Below are positions 52,774 through 62,148 of a stretch of DNA of 64,000 nucleotides, piece by piece. Numbering within the stretch: position 1 is the stretch's first letter; each line of letters opens with the position of its first letter. The stretch is taken from the NCBI GenBank assembly GCA_964395835.1, contig CAYNBJ010000001.1:192869-256868 (forward strand), written 5' to 3'. Below the pieces are notes generated by a model. The model was not told the origin of the DNA, made no database searches, and saw only the letters and a list, made by a program, of their open reading frames with translations. Source of the stretch: LLD-282 sp964395835. GTDB taxonomy: Bacteria; Pseudomonadota; Gammaproteobacteria; Berkiellales; Berkiellaceae. Position numbers and translations under genes: made by a program.

Positions 52774-54582
52774 TTATAGTTCCTGTGAAATCAAATCTTG
52801 CAACTGTGGCACTGTCAGATGATTACGCATCTGACCTTGTCGAGTCCGCAAAGAAATTGTTCCTTGCTCGGCTTCCTGGTCGCCCAGAATAATCAGATAA
52901 GGAATTTTTTTCAAAACATGATCTCGGATTTTATACCCAATCTTCTCATTTCTCAAGTCTATTTCCACACGAAATTGATTTTCTTTGAAGATCTTAGCAA
53001 CTAAAGCAGCATAATCGCGATGTTTTTCAGAAATCGGTAAAATCATAAACTGAATTGGCGCAAATTTAAGAGGCAAATCACCTGCATAATGCTCAAGCAA
53101 GATTGCGATAAATCGCTCAATCGAACCCAAAATGGCTCTATGAATCATAACTGGATGCTGTTTTTGTCCCGCAGCATCAATATAATGGGCCTCGAGTCTC
53201 ATAGGCATAGAAAAATCTAATTGAATAGTACCGAGCTGCCATTTACGATTTAAACAATCTTTCAACTGAAATTCAATTTTTGGTCCATAAAACGCACCCT
53301 CGCCTGGTTGGATCTCATAGGCGAGCCCATCCTGCTGCAAAGCTGATGCTAAAGCAGCTTCTGCCTGATCCCACAATTCATCAGAGCCAACTCTTTTTTC
53401 TGGCCGTGTAGATAATTTCACGAGAATTTCATCAAATCCAAAATAAGCATAGACTCTTTTTAGCAGGGTATTAAATGAGGAAACTTCAGACTGGATTTGC
53501 TCAGGAGTACAAAAAATATGTGCATCATCTTGTGTAAACTGACGCAAACGCATCATACCATGCAAAGCCCCAGAAGGCTCATATCTGTGACAAGACCCAA
53601 ATTCAGCAAGCCTCAAAGGAAGATCTTTATAACTATGAATTTTTTGTTTAAAAATCTGCACGTGACAAGGACAATTCATTGGTTTAATAGCATAAAAATC
53701 ATCTTCGATTGAAGTTTGAAACATGTTCTGCGAGAACATAGCCCAGTGTCCTGACTGTTCCCATAAAGAACGATGGACCACCTGAGGTGTTTTGACCTCT
53801 AAGTAATCTTCTCCTAAAAAAGTGCGAATTGCATCTTCGACCAAACGATATAAAGTCCATCCTTTCGGATGCCAAAAAATCATGCCCGGTGCTAATGCTT
53901 GCATATGAAAGAGTTCCATTTTTTGGCCTAACGCACGATGATCTCTTTTTTGTGCTTCTTCCAAAGCTTTTAAATGACCCTCTAAGGATTCTCGACAGGC
54001 AAAACACGTTCCATAAATGCGCTGCAACATTTTATTTTTTTGATCACCCTTCCAATAGGCTCCAGAGATTTTTGTTAATCGAAAATGTTGGAGATAAGCG
54101 GTAGATGGAACATGAGGACCTTTGCACAGATCGAGAAACTCTCCCTGAGAATAAGCTGAAATAATGGCATCGCTCTCTAGATTTTCAATAATTTCAACTT
54201 TGTACACTTCATTTTTTTGAGAAAAAATTTCGAAAGCTTGCGCTTTTGTGTACTCTACACGCTGCACCGGGAGATTTTCAGCAACGATTTTCTTCATTTC
54301 ACTTTCGATTTTTTCAAAATCATTTTCACTTAAAGAAACATCGAGATCGATATCATAATAAAAACCGTCTTCTATAACAGGCCCGACAGCCAAACGTGCC
54401 TGAGGATACAGCCTGAGAACAGCTTGAGCCATCAAATGAGTACAGGAATGTCTGAGAATCTCTAAACCCTCTACCGAAGAGGTACGAATTGGCAAAGCAT
54501 TTTCAGGCACAGGGTTAGGCAAACAAGACAAATCGACCATGCGATCATGGATTTTATAAGCAATAACATCGGACAGAGACAT
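52774..54582 (-). CDS. thrS: Threonyl-tRNA synthetase with shortened TGS domain
   Basis: A 602-residue class II synthetase (642 in Escherichia coli). Only about 43 residues precede the editing-domain start EGLEILRHSCTHLMAQA, against about 70, so roughly the first half of the TGS domain is missing. A TGA nine codons upstream of the ATG rules out a longer frame. Zinc-site Cys is in MNCPCHVQ; motif 2 is FGSCHRYEPSGALHG; motif 3 is HRAILGSIERFIAILLEH. The ATG has only a weak GAG ribosome site. It leads the infC-rpmI-rplT operon. Confidence 0.96.
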   Translation of the reverse strand: MSLSDVIAYKIHDRMVDLSCLPNPVPENALPIRTSSVEGLEILRHSCTHLMAQAVLRLYPQARLAVGPVIEDGFYYDIDLDVSLSENDFEKIESEMKKIVAENLPVQRVEYTKAQAFEIFSQKNEVYKVEIIENLESDAIISAYSQGEFLDLCKGPHVPSTAYLQHFRLTKISGAYWKGDQKNKMLQRIYGTCFACRESLEGHLKALEEAQKRDHRALGQKMELFHMQALAPGMIFWHPKGWTLYRLVEDAIRTFLGEDYLEVKTPQVVHRSLWEQSGHWAMFSQNMFQTSIEDDFYAIKPMNCPCHVQIFKQKIHSYKDLPLRLAEFGSCHRYEPSGALHGMMRLRQFTQDDAHIFCTPEQIQSEVSSFNTLLKRVYAYFGFDEILVKLSTRPEKRVGSDELWDQAEAALASALQQDGLAYEIQPGEGAFYGPKIEFQLKDCLNRKWQLGTIQLDFSMPMRLEAHYIDAAGQKQHPVMIHRAILGSIERFIAILLEHYAGDLPLKFAPIQFMILPISEKHRDYAALVAKIFKENQFRVEIDLRNEKIGYKIRDHVLKKIPYLIILGDQEAEQGTISLRTRQGQMRNHLTVPQLQDLISQEL

Positions 54583-54667
54583 AACACACTCACAGGCTGT
54601 ATAAATTCTTCAAGATATATTAACCCAACCACATCCAAACTCTCAAAGGTTTTTTGACACCAGACCC

Positions 54668-54696
54668 TTGACCGATTTTTTTTTAAATAGTATGAT
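54668..54696 (+). promoter_or_regulatory. Promoter of tRNA-Val
   Basis: TTGACC at 54668-54673, a 17-base T-rich spacer and TATGAT at 54691-54696 match sigma-70 closely. The start would fall about four to seven bases before the tRNA. Confidence 0.75.
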
Positions 54697-54710
54697 GATT
54701 TCCATAAAAC

Positions 54711-54785
54711 AGGCACGTAGCTCAGTGGTAGAGCATCACCTTGACATGGTGGTGGCCGGTGGTTCGATCCCACTCGTGCCTACCA
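54711..54785 (+). tRNA. tRNA-Val (anticodon GAC)
   Basis: A cloverleaf with acceptor AGGCACG/CGTGCCT, D-arm GCTC...GAGC, anticodon loop TTGACAT (GAC), T-arm CCGGTGG TTCGATC CCAC region and encoded A-CCA at 54782-54785. It stands alone, divergent from thrS. Confidence 0.95.
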
Positions 54786-55425
54786 AAATCTCGATCTTGT
54801 CCCTAGTCTGAGGGGCAAAAACTCGCCCTCACTCTTAAAGACATAAACTAAAGAACTTTATTGTCAATCAAATCAAGCATATATTAATCAAAACAGATCG
54901 TAGCTGCCCACGCCAGCACAGAGTCATATTCAAAAAACCTCACTCTTTGCCTATTCTCAAAAAAATTTTCAATCGTGGAAAATGAAGCTCAGAAACATGA
55001 TCCAGAAGCATCTTGGTAGACACAATAAAATATCATTCTTGAGAGCATGCTCGGTTTAAAAACCTCAACGCTTTTTGAGAATGATCACAAAGTGACATAG
55101 ACCTCTGCTGTTCTTACGAAAAAAAATAGATATTTTTTGCAAAAGCCTGCTTGGGGTCCCAATAAAGAAAAATCCATAAAATCACTCATCCTTCATATAG
55201 TGACATGGATTTTGCTTGTGACTATGGTACTCAGCAAATTGATATATCCCAATACAGTCTAGCCAAAATAAGACACAGTCTTGAAAAAACTTCTTTTAGC
55301 CCTGAATTGATCAAAAAGAAAACAAAAAACGAAATACTCAAAAAAAACATTAACACTTTCATTTTTATGAATAAAAATATACTAAATAAGGTGTAACGAG
55401 AAAAAATAAAGCGAGATTCAGTTCA
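54786..55425. other. 640-base region without convincing gene
   Basis: One plus-strand frame at 55205-55396 (63 codons, starting MDFACDYG) has no clear ribosome site and little support. I see no structured RNA or terminator. The right end must hold the promoter of the microcin-like pair. Confidence 0.4.
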
Positions 55426-55713
55426 ATGAAATATCTTAATCAATCACACTTGAAAGATTTATGCGGTGGTCACTTAACCTATCTAGACATGTCAATCATC
55501 GGTGTCTCTGGTTTGGCAATTGCTAGCGGATTATGGTACTTAGCCCCTCCCTCATTTAAAGACTGTTCTGAAGCAGAATTAAGCGCTCAATTCGACGCTG
55601 GATATGACAAAGGCCGACAACCAAGAGAAAAGCATGTTTATATCGAGGGCCCTAAATACATCGCTGGTTTTATTGCCGGCTACGCTTCTATTCAAAGAAA
55701 AACAAGGAACTAA
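55426..55713 (+). CDS. Microcin-like peptide with double-glycine leader (1)
   Basis: A 95-residue protein. Its first 15 residues, MKYLNQSHLKDLCGG, match the class II microcin leader pattern M-K/R-x-L-x-x-x-E/H-L-x-x-V/L-x-GG (compare colicin V, MRTLTLNELDSVSGG). A glycine-rich hydrophobic helix follows (LDMSIIGVSGLAIASGLWYL), then a polar tail with GYDKGRQP and YIAGFIAGY. It is paralogous to the next gene. A processed toxin or signal of 80 residues is predicted. No immunity gene or C39 exporter lies beside it. Confidence 0.7.
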   Translation: MKYLNQSHLKDLCGGHLTYLDMSIIGVSGLAIASGLWYLAPPSFKDCSEAELSAQFDAGYDKGRQPREKHVYIEGPKYIAGFIAGYASIQRKTRN

Positions 55714-55717
55714 GATC

Positions 55718-56056
55718 ATGAAAAAAATATCTTCAAGCCAAATCAGTCATATCTATGGATCTGTTGCTTTTCATAATCTTTGTGCAACCTCAATCGGTTT
55801 TGGAGTCGGCCTATGGGCGTTACCACATGCATACACGATACTCAAAAATGCATATGCCTCTTCAGCAGCATACCAGAAAGGATACGCACAGGGCTATCAA
55901 GCAGCGCCTGTTACGACAATCACATTGGAAAAATCTTTTTCTCATGGATTCTATACTGGACAAGATCTAGCGGAAATAGAAAGGCGTCAACGCTTAAACA
56001 TTCAACAGTCCTATATCAGCTTTTCCCCAGCAGAACAGCCTATGCAATCTGGCTAA
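55718..56056 (+). CDS. Microcin-like peptide with double-glycine-type leader (2)
   Basis: A 112-residue protein from the ATG at 55718, which follows AAGGA; the frame is open from 55604. Leader MKKISSSQISHIYGS has the same length and spacing as that of its neighbour but ends Gly-Ser. The body repeats the neighbour's plan: hydrophobic SIGFGVGLWALPHA, then KGYAQGYQAAP, then HGFYTGQDLAEIERR. It lies four bases downstream, so the two are co-translated. The pair resembles two-component class II bacteriocins. Confidence 0.7.
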   Translation: MKKISSSQISHIYGSVAFHNLCATSIGFGVGLWALPHAYTILKNAYASSAAYQKGYAQGYQAAPVTTITLEKSFSHGFYTGQDLAEIERRQRLNIQQSYISFSPAEQPMQSG

Positions 56057-56539
56057 AAACACCGATTGGCATTGCATCAAATGATCATGCTCAGAGACTC
56101 TAGATATAGACCATCAGATTGACACTGAAGAATTCGTAGGAGTCTTGTAAAATTGGCATCAGTTTTTCAAACTTGAGGTGATAATCTCACAAGAATATCA
56201 CCTGAGTGATGAAAAATTTTATGCTCAAAAATGCAAAATAAAGCAATTGCATGCGCATGTAACAGAAAAGAATCATCCCAAAAAGACCCTCTCAATTATG
56301 CTATGGGCGTCTATTTCTCATACTCTCACTGAAAATTCACAAAAAGAGGTCAAAAGGATAATCTCTCTTTTTATGGTCAAAAAATAAACACGATTGTTTT
56401 TTTAAGATTTGTTTTTAATATGTATTTAAATGGTTTTTTATTCTCAACATCGTTTTCAGCTGGGCTTTTTGAAACTTGTCAAATGCTGCGATTCACCTTA
56501 TTCTTAATTAAGAGCGCAAAATCGACAAGAAGGTTGATG
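56057..56539. other. Intergenic region with one doubtful frame
   Basis: A plus-strand frame at 56178-56387 (69 codons, GTG start) is basic and lacks a ribosome site. The rest shows nothing clear. The promoter of the following outer-membrane-like gene is presumably near 56500. Confidence 0.35.
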
Positions 56540-57217
56540 ATGAAAAGCACAGCAGAACTAACGATTATGTTACTATCTTGGGCCCCTATTTTAGGAGCTT
56601 GGTCCTGTGTTTATGCCAAAGACAATACTCCATTCTCACTCTCTTTTTTAAATATTTCCCCAAACCCTTCCGTTCTCGGAGAGGAAGTCGCATTAAATTT
56701 TCGTGGCCATCTTTTTGAAAAAACCCACGTGATCGTTTTAAGCTCATGTAGAATAAATAATTTTTCACAGCCTTTGCATTTTTTAGACTCTCAAGTCACC
56801 GCAGAATGGAATCAAACAGCACTTTTAGAATTTGAACCTGCAAGAACACAAGATCTACAAGTGTATGTTGGAGCGGGATATAGTCTCAAGCGCTATGCGT
56901 TTTCTTCACATTTTGGAGAAAGACTCTTTGAATCTATTTCACCTTCAGCTTTACTGCCGATTACATTTGCTTATTCGCGAGAAAATCGCTTTGGTTCAAA
57001 AAACACATTTTTAAAAATAGAGTATGAATTTGATGGAGAAGGAGTCATGAAAAACTCTTCACTCCTACATCAAATTGGCTGGTATAAAAATGTCAATCAC
57101 GATTTTTACTGTTTGCTTTCTTTAAAAGAAATGCTCTATTACCAAAATATCATCGATCAAAATAGTGCTTTTCAAGCTTATCAGATAGGATTGAGCTTCG
57201 AACATCGTTCGCATTAA
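56540..57217 (+). CDS. Outer-membrane-like secreted protein, unknown (1)
   Basis: About 225 residues from the second of two adjacent ATGs (56537, 56540), with AGAAGG in front. Signal peptide MKSTAELTIMLLSWAPILG followed by AWSCVYA. The mature part has alternating amphipathic strands, Tyr/Phe-rich, for instance LQVYVGAGYSLKRYAF and TFLKIEYEFDGEG, as in small barrel proteins, ending IGLSFEHRSH. It is not recognisably related to the four porins. The neighbour 57370-58113 has the same character. Confidence 0.55.
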   Translation: MKSTAELTIMLLSWAPILGAWSCVYAKDNTPFSLSFLNISPNPSVLGEEVALNFRGHLFEKTHVIVLSSCRINNFSQPLHFLDSQVTAEWNQTALLEFEPARTQDLQVYVGAGYSLKRYAFSSHFGERLFESISPSALLPITFAYSRENRFGSKNTFLKIEYEFDGEGVMKNSSLLHQIGWYKNVNHDFYCLLSLKEMLYYQNIIDQNSAFQAYQIGLSFEHRSH

Positions 57218-57369
57218 TCGCTCCTGGATCACGTAAAATTTTACAAAATTGACAAATTTCTCCCATAAATGATACTGTATCAGAAGTTTTGGGCTGACCA
57301 GATGTGCGTTTTCAAGGTAAAAACAGCTGAACAGCCTCTTATTTTTTTATAGAACAAGATCTTTCTTAT

Positions 57370-58113
57370 ATGAACACATCCTTTTTCTCAAAAATTTGTA
57401 CCTTTCTTGTATTGAGTCATTCTCTCCTCGCTCAAGGGTTTTTCGATGAAACATCTTTTGGAATAGGAATGACCCATAATCATTTCAGAGAAAGAGCGCT
57501 CCAAAATAGCTCTCAAACAACCGGTGATTTTATTGCGAAACATTATCGCTCTTCTAGTCCAGCCTTACACCTCTCTGGAGAAAAAATCTGGAATAACGAG
57601 TGGTCTATGAGAATGACTTTTGATGGTAGCTATGATAGCGGATGCGAATCAGAAAATGTTGTAGGTAATGGCAGATTCACTTTTGAAGCACATTCCTACA
57701 ATGCAGAATCACGTCTTATAGGACTTTATCAAACCGACCCTCATCACAAAATCAAAATCGGACTTGGGATAGGGGTCGGATGTTTTGGTCTGATAACACA
57801 CGATGGTTTTCGTACACCCTATACTCACTATGGACATCTGATCGCTCCCATTTTACACATGGAACAAGACTATCAATGGCTTTCTATTCCTGCCAAATGG
57901 AGTGCGCAAGTCAGCGGAGTTGATTTTTACTATTTTTCTGGTTTTAGTTACACTCTTGATAATCAAATCGTTTTTTATCACTCTGAAAATATAGACCAAG
58001 CCATCCATATTCAATATAACTACTGGGATTTAAACTTAGGACGCATGAGAAATCGCAATTGGATGAGTGATTATCACGCGTTAAGCTGGCTATTAGAGAT
58101 AAAATTTCGCTAG
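57370..58113 (+). CDS. Outer-membrane-like secreted protein, unknown (2)
   Basis: A 247-residue protein with signal peptide MNTSFFSKICTFLVLSHS ending near LLAQG, then glycine/aromatic strands (FGIGMTHNHF, IKIGLGIGVGCFGL). C-terminal LLEIKFR ends with strand-like residues. It could be a small beta-barrel. It is 152 bases after the previous gene, similar in type. No enzymatic motif is seen. Confidence 0.58.
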   Translation: MNTSFFSKICTFLVLSHSLLAQGFFDETSFGIGMTHNHFRERALQNSSQTTGDFIAKHYRSSSPALHLSGEKIWNNEWSMRMTFDGSYDSGCESENVVGNGRFTFEAHSYNAESRLIGLYQTDPHHKIKIGLGIGVGCFGLITHDGFRTPYTHYGHLIAPILHMEQDYQWLSIPAKWSAQVSGVDFYYFSGFSYTLDNQIVFYHSENIDQAIHIQYNYWDLNLGRMRNRNWMSDYHALSWLLEIKFR

Positions 58114-58177
58114 GCAGTATTGAAATAGATCATCGCTTTCAGCACAAGTTTAAAAAATCGCATATCTAGAAAAAGAC

Positions 58178-58206
58178 TTGATTTTAATAGTAAACAACCG
58201 TATTGT
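58178..58206 (+). promoter_or_regulatory. Promoter of rnpB
   Basis: TTGATT at 58178-58183, a 17-base spacer and TATTGT at 58201-58206 place the start at 58213-58215, which agrees with the expected 5' end of the RNA. Confidence 0.7.
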
Positions 58207-58214
58207 AGATGAGA

Positions 58215-58574
58215 GTTAGGAACGCTTGGCAATCGCGCTCTCTCTTTATCGAGAGAGTGAGGAAAGTCCGGGCTCCATAGAGCAAGATGCCAGATAACAT
58301 CTGGGCAGAGTAATCTGACGGACAGTGCCACAGAAAACAGACCGCTTAAAAGCGCTACGATGCATTTTTGAGTAAGGGTGAAAAGGTGCGGTAAGAGCGC
58401 ACCGCTTTTTTGGAAACACAAAAGGCAGGGTAAACCCCATCTGGAGCAAGACCAAATAGGAATTTGATAATGTGGCTCGCATTAAATTCGGGTAGGTTGC
58501 TTGAGTGCTGTGGTGACACAGCTCCTAGAGAAATGATTGCCCTTCGACAGAACCCGGCTTATAAGCGCTCCTAA
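58215..58574 (+). ncRNA. rnpB: RNase P RNA component, type A
   Basis: The hallmark GAGGAAAGTCCGGGCTCC lies at 58258 onward, with partners GACAGAACCCGGCTTAT near 58545. The 5' TTAGGAACGCTT pairs with AAGCGCTCCTAA at the 3' end to form P1. GGTAAGAGCGCACCG and AAACCCCATC match P8-P15-type segments. T-rich sequence after 58574 should terminate it. The RNA cleaves tRNA 5' leaders. It stands upstream of rsmH, as in many gammaproteobacteria. Confidence 0.96.
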
Positions 58575-58619
58575 TCTTTTTATATTTTTTTACAATCTTG
58601 ATGAGTCCGAGTCTGACCT

Positions 58620-59522
58620 ATGATCTCTTTATCCCCCTTACATATCCCTGTTTTTCATCAAGAAGTTTTTGATTATTGGGGTGGACTCATCAATGGGCAT
58701 TACCTCGATGCAACCTTTGGACGTGGCGGGCACAGTGCACTTTTTCAAAATCGCTACCCTCAGACCTCCCTTTCTGTCTGCGATTGCGATCAAGATGCTA
58801 TCAACAGCGAAGTTGCAAACAGTCTTAAACTCCAAACCAAAGTGTGTACCAATTACAGCTTGTTAAATGAATATTTTGCCTCTTCGTCTTTTGATGGAAT
58901 CTTAGCAGATTTAGGTATTTGCTCAGCGCAGTTAGATAATCCACAACGTGGTCTTTCATTCCAAGCCGAAGGTCCTTTAGATATGCGTTTAAATCAAAAT
59001 GACCGCTTTTCTTTAAAAGAACTGATTAAAAGAGCTACGGCTGCTGAGCTTGCAGATATTATCTATATGTATGGAGAAGAAAAACGCTCTCGCCCAATTG
59101 CAACCGCAATCAAAACCTCTTTTGAGGCTGGACAACTCAAAACAACCCAAGACTTAGTACGCTGTATTACAAAAATTGTTCCTTTTCGCAAAGGCGAAAA
59201 GCATCCGGCAACCCGCACCTTTCAGGCTTTACGCATTGCAGTCAATCAGGAAATCGCACATTTAAAGAGGTTTTTAAGGCAAACCGTACCTCTGTTGCTC
59301 AAAGAAAACGGTTATATCATTCTCATATCTTTTCATTCTTTGGAATATTCTTTAATTAAAGAAACCTATCAAGATCCATTACTACAAGCTTCTTTTGAAA
59401 CACAAGGATTTGAAATCAAAAAAATGATTCACCCTCTTTCCCCTACAGAATTAGAAAAAGAACAGAATCCTCGCGCACGCAGTGCTCGTCTCCATGTCTA
59501 TCAAAAAAAGCTTTTAGCTTAG
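58620..59522 (+). CDS. rsmH: 16S rRNA (cytosine-N4)-methyltransferase RsmH
   Basis: A 300-residue methyltransferase that modifies C1402 of 16S rRNA. HIPVFHQEVFDYW, DATFGRGGHSA (SAM motif), GILADLGICSAQLD and RFDMRLNQ-like DMRLNQNDRFS with ISFHSLEYSLIK are family landmarks. In many bacteria it heads the ftsL-ftsI cell-wall cluster, but here 330 non-coding bases and an orphan gene follow, so that linkage is broken. Confidence 0.96.
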   Translation: MISLSPLHIPVFHQEVFDYWGGLINGHYLDATFGRGGHSALFQNRYPQTSLSVCDCDQDAINSEVANSLKLQTKVCTNYSLLNEYFASSSFDGILADLGICSAQLDNPQRGLSFQAEGPLDMRLNQNDRFSLKELIKRATAAELADIIYMYGEEKRSRPIATAIKTSFEAGQLKTTQDLVRCITKIVPFRKGEKHPATRTFQALRIAVNQEIAHLKRFLRQTVPLLLKENGYIILISFHSLEYSLIKETYQDPLLQASFETQGFEIKKMIHPLSPTELEKEQNPRARSARLHVYQKKLLA

Positions 59523-59858
59523 ATCAAAGACAAAATCTTTCTCAGCAACCACACAAGGACTTTCCTAAAAACAGACCTACATACACAGCTCTATTCTGAA
59601 AGATTATAAAATAGATATATGACTCATCAATGAAGCAATATAAAAAATCTGTGTCAAAAGTCTGTATCCATACATCTTCTCACTAACATGATTTTAATTT
59701 TTGCAAAAAAAATAAGTGATCAATGCGTCTTCTTTACGATAGCAAGCGCAAAATCAAAAAACAGCACTTGTTCAATTCAGATATCAACCATAATACGCTA
59801 CTGAACACACTGAAATCATGATTCAGTGATCAGAAAGCTCTCCCCATCAGTTTAGCAA
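59523..59858. other. 336-base intergenic region without recognised gene
   Basis: No open frame stands out. CACTGAA at 59808 and TTCAGTG at 59822 form a seven-base-pair stem after the orphan gene (minus strand), but without a T-run, so it is a doubtful terminator. Confidence 0.4.
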
Positions 59859-60599
59859 TCAAATCGTATTATTGATATTTATGTTATGGAAGGCTCTTTG
59901 CGCATCCATGCATGACTCGCTATCATCTTCAATAGATTCACCGTCAACCCCGAAGAAGAGTCCCCTTTGTCCCCTTTCTGTATTTGGGTCGTTCGATCGC
60001 CGTACCTGAGGTGTCTGCTGCATCTCGGTACAGCTCTGATTTTTCTGCTCTAAGAGTTGATTGAGCTGTTGCTGAATCTCATGAAGCGAGGACCGAAGGT
60101 TGCTGACCTCTTGCTGGATTTGATCAGTCGCGATTGTCTGCATAAGGGATGTCACTCTCAGCAGTGTGTAGACCACGGACGGTATGCCTTCATCTTTTTC
60201 GAACTGGAGTGCATGTTTTGCCACATCTGTACAGAAATCATCATTTAAATAAGGATGAGGAGCAGCTGAATGAGATGATATTGGAAAGTATTGAGTGCAC
60301 AGACGCTGTACCTCGATTGTGCCCTGCGAGTCTGTAGCTAACTTGTGATCATCTTGAATACTGGGCGTATCAGAAAGAAGTGCGTTCTTCTGCACCGTCT
60401 TGTAAGACTCTTGCTTTGTTCGTGTGTGTTGTGGGCTTGGTGTGAGCTTGACTACGGGAGATGGAGTTGTCGCAAACATCTTATACAAGATATATCCAAT
60501 CACAAGAATGGCTACTCCAAGCAAAAAACCCCAAATTGTGATCCCTGCGAGGGCATTGAAAGCTATCTCGATTTTCGCGAAAAACGCAGTCATTGTCAT
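59859..60599 (-). CDS. Membrane-anchored coiled-coil orphan (1)
   Basis: About 246 residues. AAAGAGG precedes the ATG at 60599 by eight bases; GTG 60608 opens the frame. A membrane helix near the N-terminus (GFLLGVAILVIGYILYKMF) is followed by a polar linker and a coiled coil near 160-200 (VSNLRSSLHEIQQQLNQLL). The tail is disordered and acidic. Its architecture resembles the gene at 62149-62949. Function unknown; effector or scaffold is possible. Confidence 0.6.
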   Translation of the reverse strand: MTMTAFFAKIEIAFNALAGITIWGFLLGVAILVIGYILYKMFATTPSPVVKLTPSPQHTRTKQESYKTVQKNALLSDTPSIQDDHKLATDSQGTIEVQRLCTQYFPISSHSAAPHPYLNDDFCTDVAKHALQFEKDEGIPSVVYTLLRVTSLMQTIATDQIQQEVSNLRSSLHEIQQQLNQLLEQKNQSCTEMQQTPQVRRSNDPNTERGQRGLFFGVDGESIEDDSESCMDAQRAFHNININNTI

Positions 60600-62064
60600 A
60601 ATAAACACCTCTTTTTAGAAAGCAAACAATCAATCTGGAACTCAACTATTTGTATTTTATCATAATTCTTATTCGCATCCAATGAAATAGACTTCAATAA
60701 ATGACTTTTTTTGACCAAAGATCATCTCGATACCTTTGTGTCTCTATCGCAATTCCATTCACAATCAACAACTCAACTTGAAATAGCCTATGACTTTTTT
60801 TCACTCTGTCTCGATGAAAGCACAAATGAAAATCTCACTTCCTGCTCATCAATAGAATGAAAGTTATTTTTTAGTATGTAGGTACTATCATCATTTTCTC
60901 CAGAGCTCATCTGAGAAATGTCTACGATTGAAAAACAAGATATTTAGCAAAAATTCCCACTCAGCCTTTGTATTATCAGGTGAAACAAAATCCTTTGGGA
61001 CGGAGGCTGCAAAGTACACAGAGAGAGTCTCTCAACTAGGTCAATTTAAACACCCTAAAAAGGCTCTTTTTACTCAAACGATCTCAAAAACGCATAAATA
61101 AAAAGTCATTCTAAAAAAAGAAGAGCTTTGAATAGACAAGCAAAGATCGCTACAATTGATGATATATCGCACGATATCACAAGGATACACGCCCATATAT
61201 CAGGACAATCTGACAAGTGTCAATTCTCAATCAGACCAATTCAATCGCACTGGCACACGCTCTTGGCACTATGATGGTCATAATTGTCTCTGCATGCGAA
61301 GCATACTTCATGTGTCGCGATTTGAGCCTAATAATCTTTTTGAGCCGCTTTGGATTCTGAAGATCTTTGAATTGGGTTTTGAGTGAATCGAATATATCTT
61401 TTAGATATGGAAACTTTTCTTCCAATCAAGTGAGACAATCAAGGTATGATTGATCCAGCTTCGCAAAATTGGAATCTTTTGCGAAAATCTACCTATCAGA
61501 AGTTCTGCGTCTTTTGATAATGATAAACTGAACACACAATAAACCGCTCAGCTGATGATATGATCGTATACTGCACCACATCCAGAAATCGCAAGACTGC
61601 TTGTCCTGCCGTATCAGAAAGTGGAAGTGAGAAAAAACCGAGTTCTTTGTGCCAAATTATATCCATTTTTCCTTTTGGACTTTCTCCTTCTGTGGGATCT
61701 TGTGAAAACACTCAAGGAATCGATGAGATATCAAAGAATAAAACCCCTTGCAAAAACAGAAGGCCTATTATACCTGGTGTGCAACTGAAAGATCTGAAAA
61801 AGTTCTTGGGAAGCGAAAATGACTCAAAATACAAATTCGATTGCTACATTCTGCACAATCGATTCACATTTGAATGTCACTGAGGAAACGCAGATTTTTC
61901 TTTGCCATGAAAAATTTAATACAAAATCAAGATCAAAATTGAGATTCATTGTCTGTGCATTTATAGCAAATCAACCTCAGCGATATCATATTTTACACGA
62001 ATCTCATATTTGTATGACATCCAGCCATTCAAAAGACTTCCAAACTGATAGTGCGAAAATAAAA
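60600..62064. other. Region of about 1.5 kb with decayed coding remnants
   Basis: No intact gene is seen. On the plus strand, a 50-codon frame at 60711-60860 would join the ATG at 60701 if its run of seven T had six. On the minus strand, fragments occur at 61230-61760 (listed apart). The rest looks like AT-rich non-coding DNA. Confidence 0.4.
61231..61760 (-). pseudogene. Possible degraded gene, minus strand
   Basis: Two protein-like minus-strand stretches are cut by stops. At about 61496-61711, VFSQDPTEGESPKGKMDIIW leads on and upstream codons before a TGA read FFDISSIP. At 61231-61480, AKLDQSYLDCLT, a TGA, then LEEKFPYLKDIFDSLKTQ continue in one frame. Both TGA positions could once have been TGG. 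No family is recognised and the reading is tentative. Confidence 0.3.
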
Positions 62065-62090
62065 AAGCCTTTCTTTTTCAAGAAAGGCTT
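62065..62090 (-). terminator. Terminator of coiled-coil orphan (2)
   Basis: AAGCCTTTCT and AGAAAGGCTT form a ten-base-pair stem with loop TTTTCA. On the minus strand TTTTTTATTTT follows. It lies 59 bases past the stop of the gene at 62149. Confidence 0.88.
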
Positions 62091-62148
62091 CAGACTCAAT
62101 ATCGATATCGATGCGCTTTGCAAAGACTATTTATTCAATTCAACTCAA

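Noticed and set aside
55205..55396. Plus-strand frame of 63 codons before the microcin-like pair
   Set aside because: No clear ribosome site, Lys/Asn-rich composition expected by chance in AT-rich DNA; it lacks a GG-type leader.
59808..59828. Stem CACTGAA/TTCAGTG as terminator of the 59859 gene
   Set aside because: Only seven base pairs and no T-run on the minus strand.
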